A stretch of DNA of 64,000 nucleotides from assembly GCA_963675185.2 (NCBI GenBank), contig CAXXOH010000003.1, positions 1,178,001 through 1,242,000 of the forward strand. Reading direction: 5' to 3'. The translations under genes were made by a program, and so were the position numbers. The notes below the pieces were generated by a model. That model did no database searches, was not told where the DNA came from, and worked only from the letters and a program-made list of their open reading frames with translations. Position 1 is the stretch's first letter; each line of letters begins with the position of its first letter. The stretch is from Ilyobacter_A sp963675185. Its GTDB lineage: Bacteria > Fusobacteriota > Fusobacteriia > Fusobacteriales > Fusobacteriaceae. Positions 39,501 through 47,144 of this stretch are shown here, one piece after another.

Positions 39501-40030
39501 AGATAAAAGAGTATCTTGAAAGAGCTGGCCGTAGCAGAACTGGTAAAGTTAAGCTTATCGACGGAAGAACAGGGGAAGAGTTTGACAATCCTGTAACTGT
39601 TGGAAGAATGTACATGTTAAAACTTCACCATCTTGTAGAGGATAAAATGCATGCTAGGGCAATAGGACCTTATTCACTTGTAACCCAACAACCACTGGGA
39701 GGAAAAGCTCAGTTTGGTGGACAAAGATTGGGAGAGATGGAAGTTTGGGCACTAGAAGCTTATGGTGCATCCAACATTCTTCAAGAGATGCTAACTGTAA
39801 AATCGGATGACGTCGTTGGAAGAACAAAAACTTATGAAGCCATTGTAAAAGGCGAAGAGATGCCAGAAGCTGACTTACCAGAGTCGTTCAAGGTATTGTT
39901 AAAAGAGTTCCAATCACTTGCATTAGACGTAGAACTTTTTGATAAAAAAGGAGATCCGATCGATGTGAGCAGTGAATCTATCAAAGAGGAGACTATAACT
40001 GAATTTTCTTTGGCAGATCTTAAAAATTAA
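36533..40030 (+). CDS. rpoB: RNA polymerase subunit beta
   Basis: The 1165-residue beta subunit. The rifampicin region reads QLSQFMDQSNPLAELTHKRR then ISALGPGGL, with the residues equivalent to E. coli Asp516, His526 and Ser531 unchanged. ICPIETPEGPNIGLIGSL, GDKMSGRHGNKGVVS and the C-terminal GGKAQFGGQRLGEMEVWALEAYGA are the other main signatures. It is shorter than E. coli RpoB (1342) because the lineage-specific insertions are absent. GAGGGGTGTG precedes the ATG. Confidence 0.99.
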   Translation: MGKLIERLSFGRIQERGTMPHFLEFQLNSYEDFLQVKRVPTDREINGLQQAFGETFPIESSGGDVRLEYLWYELHESEPPLNDELECKKRGKTYSASLKVRLRLVNKKSGNEIQESLVYFGEIPLMTERGTFIINGAERVVVSQLHRSPGVSFNKEVNIQTGKDLFTGKIIPYKGTWLEFETDKNDFLNVKIDRKKKVLASVFLKAVEFFETNREIMEEFFESKELGLSKYYEKYNDKNELLTVIRTKLEGSFLKEDIMDLETGEILAEAEEVISEQLVESILEMKIEQISYWEVKPEDQILANALINDTTSSSAEAVMEVFKKLRPGDLVTVDSARSLIRQMFFNPQRYDLAPVGRYKMNKRLKLNLPEEEVQLTKDDVVATVKYVKKLYNGEGHTDDIDNLSNRRVRGVGELLLMQIKSGLAKMGKMVKEKMTIQDITSLTPQSLLNTRPLNALILDFFGSGQLSQFMDQSNPLAELTHKRRISALGPGGLSRERAGFEVRDVHDSHYGRICPIETPEGPNIGLIGSLATYAKVNKYGFIETPYIKVKDGFVDFENIEYLAADDEDGLFIAQADSKIDENGTFIGDVVCRFGHDIVHIPGERVDYLDVSPKQVVSVSAALIPFLEHDDANRALMGSNMQRQAVPLLKAEAPFVGTGMERKVAVDSGAVITTKVSGTVTVVDASKIVVEDENGKQHVNRLLNFERSNQAMCLHQKPLVDLGQKVKVGDILADGPGTKGGDLALGRNILMAFMPWEGYNFEDAILISDRLRKDDVFTSIHIEEYEIEARSTKLGDEEITREIPNVSEEALRNLDDKGIIRIGAEVNAGDILVGKTTPKGETEPPAEEKLLRAIFGEKARDVRDTSLRMPHGSKGTIVEVLELSRENGDELKAGVNKTIRIYVAEKRKITVGDKMSGRHGNKGVVSRVLPSEDMPFLEDGTPLDIVINPLGVPSRMNIGQVLEVHLGLAIGDLDGGTYIATPVFDGASEEQIKEYLERAGRSRTGKVKLIDGRTGEEFDNPVTVGRMYMLKLHHLVEDKMHARAIGPYSLVTQQPLGGKAQFGGQRLGEMEVWALEAYGASNILQEMLTVKSDDVVGRTKTYEAIVKGEEMPEADLPESFKVLLKEFQSLALDVELFDKKGDPIDVSSESIKEETITEFSLADLKN

Positions 40031-40117
40031 AATCCAACAAGTAGATGGGGAAATCCCATTTACTTGTTTTGAATATATCGCTTTTAAAGATCATATTAAG
40101 GAGGCTTTGCGATAAGT

Positions 40118-43100
40118 ATGAGTATAAAAGACTTTAATAGGATAAGGATCAAGCTGGCTTCTCCTGAAAAAATTGAACAGTGGTCTTACGGGGAAGTAAC
40201 CAAACCTGAGACCATAAATTACAGAACGCTTAACCCTGAAATGGATGGACTTTTCTGTGAGAAAATTTTCGGACCAACAAAAGACTGGGAATGTGCTTGT
40301 GGTAAGTACAAAAGAATGAGGTACAAAGGCTTGGTGTGTGAAAAATGTGGCGTTGAGGTAACAAGAGCCAAGGTTAGAAGAGAGAGAATGGGTCACATAG
40401 CACTAGCTGCACCTGTATCACATATATGGTATTCAAAAGGTACTCCAAATAAGATGTCTTTAATATTGGGGATAAGCCCTAAAGAGCTTGAGTCAGTACT
40501 TTATTTTGCGAGATACATAGTAACTGAGCCAGGAGAGACAAACCTTAAAACTGGGAAAATATTAACCGAAAGAGAGTACAAACTTTATAAGCAGCAACAC
40601 GGAGATAAGTTCGAAGCACTTATGGGAGCTGAAGCTATACTCAGGTTGCTACAAACTCTTGACTTAGATGGCCTACAAAAAGAACTTGAGGAAGAGCTAG
40701 AAACAGTAGGTTCTACTCAAAGGAGAAAAAAGGTAGTAAAAAGGCTTAAAATAGTAAGAGATTTCATATCATCTGGAAATCAGCCGGAATGGATGATACT
40801 TAAAAAACTACCGATTATACCTGCGGATTTGAGACCTATGGTTCAGCTTGACGGTGGAAGATTTGCAACTTCCGACTTGAACGACCTTTACAGAAGGGTT
40901 ATAAACAGAAATAACAGGCTTAAAAAGCTATTGGAGATACATGCACCAGACATAGTTGTTAAAAATGAAAAGAGAATGCTTCAAGAAGCTGTTGATGCAC
41001 TAATAGACAATGGTAGAAGGGGTAAACCTGTTGTAACTCAAAATAACAGAGAACTTAAATCACTTTCAGATATGCTTAAAGGAAAACAAGGAAGGTTCAG
41101 ACAGAACCTACTTGGGAAAAGGGTGGACTATTCAGCGAGGTCAGTTATAGTTGTAGGACCATCGCTACAGATGAACCAATGCGGTATCCCTAAAAAGATG
41201 GCGCTAGAACTGTATAAACCTTTCATCATGAGGGAACTCGTGAAAAGGGAGATAGCTACCAATATAAAAACGGCTAAAAAGCTGGTAGAAGATGGAGACG
41301 ACAAGGTTTGGGAGATTATAGAGGAAGTAATAAAAGATCATCCTGTACTATTAAACAGGGCTCCTACACTACACAGACTTTCTATACAGGCATTTGAACC
41401 TGTACTAATAGAAGGGAAGGCTATAAGGCTTCACCCTCTTGTTTGTTCTGCATTCAATGCGGATTTCGATGGTGACCAAATGGCTGTCCACTTAATGCTT
41501 TCACCTGAAGCGATAATGGAAGCAAAACTATTGATGCTGGCGCCTAACAACATAATTTCACCTGCAAACGGTGAACCTATAGCTGTTCCTTCTCAGGATA
41601 TGGTTATGGGTTGCTATTACATGACTAAAGAGAAACCAGGTGCAAAAGGAGAAGGTAAAGTATTCTCAAATAAAGAGCAGGCTATAACTGCTTACCAAAA
41701 CAATATTTTAGAAACTCATGCTTTAATAAAAGCCAGAATAGAGAATGAAATTATAGAAACAACTGCCGGAAGAATACTATTCAACGAAATGCTTCCTACT
41801 GAAGATAGGATTTACAACGTTACTTTCGGTAAAAAACAACTTAAACAACTAATCTCAAAACTTTATGAAAAACATGGTTTCACAATAGCGGCTGAACTTA
41901 TAAACGACATCAAAAACTTTGGGTATCACTATGCAACTTTTGCTGGGGTTACTGTTGGTATAGAAGACCTTGAAGTGCCTAAAGAGAAAAAACAGATATT
42001 AGAGGATGCCGACAACGAGGTTGCTAGAATAGAACAAGAATATAGAGATGGAAAAATCATAGACGAAGAGAGATATAGAAGAACGGTTGCAATTTGGTCT
42101 AAGGCAACTGACGAAGTAACTAAAAAGATGATGTCAGGGCTAGACCAGTTCAACCCGGTTTATATGATGGCGAACTCAGGTGCAAGGGGTAACATATCTC
42201 AGATGAGGCAGCTTGGTGGAATGAGGGGTCTGATGGCAGATACGCAGGGTAGGATCATAGAGGTTCCTATCAAAGCTAACTTCCGTGAAGGTCTTACTGT
42301 AATGGAGTTCTTCATGTCATCTCATGGAGCTAGAAAAGGACTAGCGGATACGGCGCTACGTACTGCCGATTCAGGGTACCTAACAAGAAGGCTAGTAGAT
42401 ATTTCGCATGAGGTTATAGTAAATGCCGATGACTGCGGGACTATGGGCGGAATAGAAGTTGCAGCACTTGTGGTAGAGGGTGAAGAAATCGAAACTCTAA
42501 AAGAAAGAATCAACGGAAGAGTTCTCGCAGAAGATTTACTGCATAACGGTGAAGTTATAGGTAAAAGAAACGTAATTATAAGAGATGAACTTATAAGAAA
42601 AATAGAAGAATTCGATATTAAAAAAGTAAAAATAAGATCTCCTCTTACTTGTGATCTTGAAAAAGGTGTTTGTAAAAAATGCTATGGAATGGATCTGGCG
42701 AATCATAAGGATATATTACTTGGGGAAGCTGTCGGAGTTATCGCGGCACAATCAATTGGGGAACCTGGAACTCAGCTTACGATGAGAACTTTCCATACAG
42801 GTGGAGTAGCTATGGCGACAACTGCCCAATCAAGCATTAGGGCTGAGAATAGCGGTAAACTTGTTTTCAGGGATGTAAGAATTCTTGAAAATGAAGAAAC
42901 TTCAGAAAAAGTAATTGTGTCTCAGTCAGCTAAACTAATAATAGGAAATTACGATTACGAAATACCTTCCGGTTCTGTGCTTGAAGTAGAAGAGGGACAA
43001 ATGGTAAATGTGGGGGATACACTAGTTAAGTTTGACCCTTACCATGTACCTATAATTGCCGAAAGAGAAGGAAGAGTAGAATATAGAGAACTTTACGTTA

Positions 43101-44062
43101 AAGAAAATTATGATGAAAAATATAATGTAACCGAATATATGGCCATAAAGCCAGTCGAAAGCGGGGACATAAACCCTAGAATAGTTATCTTCGATGCAGA
43201 GGGGAAAAAGGTGGCAGAGTACCACATCCCATTTGGAGCTTACTTAATGGTAAGAGAAAACGAAGATGTTAGAAAAGGGCAAATTCTTGCAAAAATCATA
43301 AAAGCAGGGGAAGGTACAAAGGATATCACAGGTGGTCTTCCTAGGATACAAGAGCTGTTCGAGGCGAGAAATCCAAAAGGTAAGGCAATGCTTACTGAGA
43401 TAGATGGTAAGGTAGAAGTTACCGGTAAAAAGAAAAAAGGTATGAGGGTAATAATCATAAGGTCAACTGAAGACAGCGACCTGTACAAAGAGTACCTAAT
43501 ACCAGTTGGAGAACATCTAGTAGTAACAGATGGAATGCTTGTAAAAGCCGGAGATAAGTTGACGGAAGGGGTAATTTCACCTCACGACATTCTTGCAATA
43601 AAAGGGCTTGTAGAAGCAGAGCAGTACATACTTGAAGCTGTTCAGCAAGTTTACAGGGAACAAGGGGTTACTGTAAACGATAAGCATATAGAGATAATAG
43701 TTAAGCAGATGTTTAAAAAAGTTAGAATAAAAAAAGGTGGAGCATCACTTTTCTTAGAAGATGAGGTTGTAGAGAAGAGAGTTGTAGACATTGAGAATGA
43801 AAGGCTGGCATCTATAGGTAAAGATGCTATCGATTATGAGCCTATTATACAAGGTATTACGAAAGCCGCGGTTAACACAGGAAGCTTTATCTCCGCTGCA
43901 TCATTCCAGGAAACAACGAAAGTTCTTTCCAATGCAGCAATAGAAGGTAAAGAAGACTACTTAGAGGGCCTAAAAGAAAACGTAATTATCGGTAAAAAGA
44001 TACCTGCGGGTACTGGATTTGATGCATATAAAAAAGTTAAGCCAAAGGTAATGGAAAATTAA
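40118..44062 (+). CDS. rpoC: RNA polymerase subunit beta'
   Basis: The 1314-residue catalytic subunit. It has the N-terminal zinc site (CACGKYKRMRYKGLVCEKCG), the magnesium-binding NADFDGD, the bridge-helix and trigger-loop segment (MRQLGGMRGLMADTQG, GARKGLADTALRTADSGYLT), and the second zinc site CDLEKGVCKKCYGMDL. A C-terminal SIGEPGTQLTMRTFH segment follows. AAGGAGG precedes the start. A strong hairpin closes the operon. Confidence 0.99.
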   Translation: MSIKDFNRIRIKLASPEKIEQWSYGEVTKPETINYRTLNPEMDGLFCEKIFGPTKDWECACGKYKRMRYKGLVCEKCGVEVTRAKVRRERMGHIALAAPVSHIWYSKGTPNKMSLILGISPKELESVLYFARYIVTEPGETNLKTGKILTEREYKLYKQQHGDKFEALMGAEAILRLLQTLDLDGLQKELEEELETVGSTQRRKKVVKRLKIVRDFISSGNQPEWMILKKLPIIPADLRPMVQLDGGRFATSDLNDLYRRVINRNNRLKKLLEIHAPDIVVKNEKRMLQEAVDALIDNGRRGKPVVTQNNRELKSLSDMLKGKQGRFRQNLLGKRVDYSARSVIVVGPSLQMNQCGIPKKMALELYKPFIMRELVKREIATNIKTAKKLVEDGDDKVWEIIEEVIKDHPVLLNRAPTLHRLSIQAFEPVLIEGKAIRLHPLVCSAFNADFDGDQMAVHLMLSPEAIMEAKLLMLAPNNIISPANGEPIAVPSQDMVMGCYYMTKEKPGAKGEGKVFSNKEQAITAYQNNILETHALIKARIENEIIETTAGRILFNEMLPTEDRIYNVTFGKKQLKQLISKLYEKHGFTIAAELINDIKNFGYHYATFAGVTVGIEDLEVPKEKKQILEDADNEVARIEQEYRDGKIIDEERYRRTVAIWSKATDEVTKKMMSGLDQFNPVYMMANSGARGNISQMRQLGGMRGLMADTQGRIIEVPIKANFREGLTVMEFFMSSHGARKGLADTALRTADSGYLTRRLVDISHEVIVNADDCGTMGGIEVAALVVEGEEIETLKERINGRVLAEDLLHNGEVIGKRNVIIRDELIRKIEEFDIKKVKIRSPLTCDLEKGVCKKCYGMDLANHKDILLGEAVGVIAAQSIGEPGTQLTMRTFHTGGVAMATTAQSSIRAENSGKLVFRDVRILENEETSEKVIVSQSAKLIIGNYDYEIPSGSVLEVEEGQMVNVGDTLVKFDPYHVPIIAEREGRVEYRELYVKENYDEKYNVTEYMAIKPVESGDINPRIVIFDAEGKKVAEYHIPFGAYLMVRENEDVRKGQILAKIIKAGEGTKDITGGLPRIQELFEARNPKGKAMLTEIDGKVEVTGKKKKGMRVIIIRSTEDSDLYKEYLIPVGEHLVVTDGMLVKAGDKLTEGVISPHDILAIKGLVEAEQYILEAVQQVYREQGVTVNDKHIEIIVKQMFKKVRIKKGGASLFLEDEVVEKRVVDIENERLASIGKDAIDYEPIIQGITKAAVNTGSFISAASFQETTKVLSNAAIEGKEDYLEGLKENVIIGKKIPAGTGFDAYKKVKPKVMEN

Positions 44063-44063
44063 T

Positions 44064-44091
44064 AAAATAGGCGACATCTGTCGCCTATTTT
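44064..44091 (+). terminator. Terminator after rpoC
   Basis: AAAATAGGCGACA (44064-44076) pairs perfectly with TGTCGCCTATTTT (44079-44091) around TC. Confidence 0.88.
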
Positions 44092-44125
44092 GATATTATC
44101 ACCCAATAATAAGGAGAACAAAATT

Positions 44126-45004
44126 ATGAGGAGTATGACCGGGTACTCAAAGTTGAACTTTGAAAACGATGATTTTAAATTAACCATAGAGATAAAGAGT
44201 GTAAATAATAAAAATTTAAATTTGAAAATAAGGTTGCCTTATATTTTGAATTTTTTGGAAAACAGGATAAAGACAGAGTTCTCGAATAGGGTTTTTAGAG
44301 GATCGGTAGACCTCAGGCTAGACTTTGAAGACAAAAGAGATCAGGATTCCATGTTCGAGTACGATGAGAAGATAGCTGGGGCTTACATGGAAGTTTTAGA
44401 TAAAATAGAAGATAAATTCCAGGGTGGATTCGACAACAAACTAAACGTTCTGATAAGACAGCCTAATGTGATTAAGAAAAGGGAAACAGAGGTTGACGAA
44501 GAGATTTATGCCAAAGTGATCTTGGACAATCTGCACAAGGCAATAGACAGCTTGATAAGCATGAAAAAAGCAGAAGGTGAAAGACTAAAGGAGTACTTTG
44601 AAGAGTGCATAGCTGTTATAAGAGAAAAGTTAACTCTCATACTAGAACATAAAGATGAAGTGATAGAATACCACAAAGGTAAGATGCTGGAAAGGCTAAA
44701 TTCGATAAAAGTAGATGTTGAATTTAACGAAAAGGACATACTCAAAGAAGTTCTAGTATTTACAGATAGATTTGATGTTTCCGAGGAAACATCAAGGCTA
44801 GAAAGCCATTTGAAACAATTTTTAATAGAGTTAGACAACGTGAAGGATAGTCTGGGAAAGAAGTTGGACTTCATACTTCAAGAGATGTTCAGAGAACTGA
44901 ATACCTGTGGAGTAAAGTGCAACTTTTACGAGATTTCCAAGCTGGTTGTGGAATGCAAGACAGAGGTAGAAAAAATAAGAGAACAGGTTATGAACATAGA
45001 GTAG
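44126..45004 (+). CDS. yicC: YicC family endoribonuclease
   Basis: YicC (YloC in Bacillus) proteins were recently recognised as a family of endoribonucleases. The 292-residue product starts with the diagnostic MRSMTGYSKLNFE and IEIKSVNNKNLNLKIRLP. It ends with GKKLDFILQEMFRELNTCGVKC, the conserved metal-binding C-terminal box. The longer frame begins at 44090, but AAGGAG at 44111-44116 fixes the ATG at 44126. It leads the yicC-remA-gmk-rpoZ set, the same order as yloC-remA-gmk-rpoZ in Bacillus. Confidence 0.95.
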   Translation: MRSMTGYSKLNFENDDFKLTIEIKSVNNKNLNLKIRLPYILNFLENRIKTEFSNRVFRGSVDLRLDFEDKRDQDSMFEYDEKIAGAYMEVLDKIEDKFQGGFDNKLNVLIRQPNVIKKRETEVDEEIYAKVILDNLHKAIDSLISMKKAEGERLKEYFEECIAVIREKLTLILEHKDEVIEYHKGKMLERLNSIKVDVEFNEKDILKEVLVFTDRFDVSEETSRLESHLKQFLIELDNVKDSLGKKLDFILQEMFRELNTCGVKCNFYEISKLVVECKTEVEKIREQVMNIE

Positions 45005-45013
45005 GGGTGGAGT

Positions 45014-45253
45014 ATGAGGCCAATAGGTATAGGATTTGGAAATATTGTTATAGATGAGAGAATAATAGGGATAATAAATCCAGACTCTGCATCTAGCAAG
45101 AGGCTGAAAGAGGAAGCGAAGCTTCAAAACAAGCTGATAGATGCGACTTATGGTAGAAAGACGCGGGCTCTTATAATAACAGACAGCAACCATGTCATAA
45201 TGTCAGCCATAAATCCGGAGACAATATCGAGCAGGATAGGAAAGGGAGAGTAG
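45014..45253 (+). CDS. remA: RemA family DNA-binding regulator (DUF370)
   Basis: RemA is a ring-forming DNA-binding protein that activates matrix genes in Bacillus. The 79-residue product has the family start IGIGFGNIV and the conserved segment RIIGIINPDSASSKRLKEEA. The C-terminal half is GRKTRALIITDSNHVIMSAI with NPETISSRI. GGGGTGGAGT precedes the ATG, and gmk follows one base after its stop. In this lineage its targets are unknown; another nucleic-acid role is possible. Confidence 0.93.
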   Translation: MRPIGIGFGNIVIDERIIGIINPDSASSKRLKEEAKLQNKLIDATYGRKTRALIITDSNHVIMSAINPETISSRIGKGE

Positions 45254-45254
45254 A

Positions 45255-45824
45255 ATGCCAAAGGGGAATTTATTTATTGTTTCAGGCCCTAGTGGTGCAG
45301 GAAAATCCACTGTTTGTAAAATAGTAAGACTAAAATTAGGAATAAACCTTGCTGTTTCAGCCACTACCCGGAAACCAAGGATAGGAGAAGTAAACGGCAG
45401 AGAGTATCATTTTTTAACAAAAGAGCAGTTTCAAGAAAAAATCGAAAAAGGTGATTTTTTAGAGCATGCCAATGTACACGGAAATTATTATGGGACATTA
45501 AAGTCTGAAGTAGATACAAGGCTTGAAAAAGGTGAGGATATAATTCTTGAGATAGATGTGCAAGGCGGAATACAGGTAAAAGAAAAATATCCCGACGCCA
45601 TGCTCGTATTTTTTAAGACTCCTACCGAGGAAGATTTGGAAAGAAGACTTCGTGGGAGAGGCACAGAGGATGAAGAAACAGTGCAGATAAGGCTTAAAAA
45701 TTCTCTTAAAGAGCTCCAGTACGAGAAATATTATGATAAAACAGTTGTAAACTATACAATAGAGCAGGCATGTGAAGAACTTATTACAATAATAAAAGAG
45801 GAAGAGTTAGAAGGGGGAAATTAA
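45255..45824 (+). CDS. gmk: Guanylate kinase
   Basis: Gmk converts GMP to GDP with ATP, an essential purine step. The 189-residue protein has the P-loop GPSGAGKST. The GMP-binding region reads TTRKPRIGEVNGREYHFL, and EIDVQGG and RLRGRGTEDEETVQIRL form the acidic and lid regions. It lies one base after remA and one before rpoZ. Confidence 0.98.
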   Translation: MPKGNLFIVSGPSGAGKSTVCKIVRLKLGINLAVSATTRKPRIGEVNGREYHFLTKEQFQEKIEKGDFLEHANVHGNYYGTLKSEVDTRLEKGEDIILEIDVQGGIQVKEKYPDAMLVFFKTPTEEDLERRLRGRGTEDEETVQIRLKNSLKELQYEKYYDKTVVNYTIEQACEELITIIKEEELEGGN

Positions 45825-45825
45825 A

Positions 45826-46035
45826 ATGAAAAAAGAGATTATATATGATGATTTATTGAAAAAAATCCCAAATAAATACGAGTTAGCTATAGTTGCAGGG
45901 AAAAGAGCAAGAGACCTTGTAAAGGGAGCCGAGCCACTTGTAAAAACTTCTACAAAAGAAACTCTTTATAAGAAAACTTTACTTGAGATTTTAGAAGGTA
46001 AAATCGGAATGACAGAATCAGAAGACGAGGAATAA
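45826..46035 (+). CDS. rpoZ: RNA polymerase subunit omega
   Basis: The 69-residue omega subunit helps fold the beta' subunit. The pattern YDDLLKKIPNKYELAIVAGKRARDL matches the omega consensus, and its place after gmk is conserved. GAAGGGGGAAATTAAA precedes the ATG. The short, acidic tail (MTESEDEE) is common. Confidence 0.94.
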   Translation: MKKEIIYDDLLKKIPNKYELAIVAGKRARDLVKGAEPLVKTSTKETLYKKTLLEILEGKIGMTESEDEE

Positions 46036-46039
46036 AAAT

Positions 46040-47020
46040 ATGAGAAAAATATTTTTATTAATCTTATCTACCTTGTTTCTGCTTTCATGCTCAAAAAGCC
46101 CAAAAATGGTGGAGGAAGAAAGATTTGCATTCGGGACCTTGATAAAAATAATAATTTACGACAGTGACGAAAAAAAGGCTAAAAAATCTATTGCAGCTGC
46201 CTTCCAAGAGATAGAAAGAATAGACAATAAACTGAATACTCGCAATGAAAACAGCGTTTTCTACATCTTAAACCAAGACCCGCTCAACCCTGTCGAAATA
46301 GACGAGGAAGCCCTTTATCTTTTGAAAGAAGTGGGGAAATTTTACAAAATGAGTGGCGGAAAATACGATATAAGCATAGCTCCTTTGATGGAGGTCTGGG
46401 GGTTCTCGGATATTAGCAGAGACTCTCTCCCGACTCAAAAAGAACTATCTGATGCAAAAGCACTAGTTAACTATGAGGAGCTTATAGTGGATGGGGGAAA
46501 AATCAGGCTGTCTAAGGAAGGACAGAGATTAGACACCGGTTCATTCTTAAAAGGGTATGCCATATCCAAGGCAAAAGAGAAGTTAGAAGACGAAGGCATA
46601 AAATCAGCCTTTATTTCATCTATATCCAGTATAGAGACTGTAGGCAAAAAACTTGATTCGCCATGGAGAATAGGGGTTCAAAATCCAGAGAATCCTTCTG
46701 AGCTACTGAAAATCTTGGAGATAGATGGGAAGGCAGTCGGAGTTTCAGGTGACTACCAAACCTACATAGAGATAGACGGAAAAAGGTACCACCACATATT
46801 GGACAAAACTACAGGATATCCTGTAACAGACAAAAAAATGGTTGTTGTTGTGGCAGAAAATGCATTTTTGGCAGATATGCTATCTACAGCATTTTTTGGC
46901 ATGGAAATAGAAGACGGTCTAAATTCTGTTGAGAAACTTGCGAATACAGAACTCCTGATAGTTGATGACAAGATGAACTTGCATTATAGTAGCGGCATGA
47001 AAAAATACATGGACTTATAA
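46040..47020 (+). CDS. apbE: FAD:protein FMN transferase (ApbE), lipoprotein
   Basis: ApbE attaches FMN covalently to threonine or serine in Rnf, Nqr and related membrane subunits, outside the inner membrane. The 326-residue protein has a lipobox (LLSC, Cys16). Family blocks follow: FAFGTLIKIIIYD, GGKYDISIAPLMEVWGF, RLDTGSFLKGYAISKAKEKL and VSGDYQTYIEIDGKRYHHILD with GYPV. The usual ALINxGG loop is replaced by AFISSISSIETVG, a variant I cannot interpret. It follows rpoZ by 4 bases, an odd partner. The next gene, a cation-pumping pyrophosphatase, fits a shared role in sodium energetics. Confidence 0.93.
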   Translation: MRKIFLLILSTLFLLSCSKSPKMVEEERFAFGTLIKIIIYDSDEKKAKKSIAAAFQEIERIDNKLNTRNENSVFYILNQDPLNPVEIDEEALYLLKEVGKFYKMSGGKYDISIAPLMEVWGFSDISRDSLPTQKELSDAKALVNYEELIVDGGKIRLSKEGQRLDTGSFLKGYAISKAKEKLEDEGIKSAFISSISSIETVGKKLDSPWRIGVQNPENPSELLKILEIDGKAVGVSGDYQTYIEIDGKRYHHILDKTTGYPVTDKKMVVVVAENAFLADMLSTAFFGMEIEDGLNSVEKLANTELLIVDDKMNLHYSSGMKKYMDL

Positions 47021-47144
47021 AAAACATAATTACATGGAAAAAATTGTAAAAAAGTTTTAAAAAACTCCAAAATGTTGTATATAGTTATAATAGGACTTTA
47101 GATGCCATTAACTAAATTACAATTTTAAAAAGGGGGTTAACAAA

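Noticed and set aside
36533..40030. Natural rifampicin resistance in RpoB
   Set aside because: The key residues equivalent to E. coli Asp516, His526 and Ser531 are all wild type.
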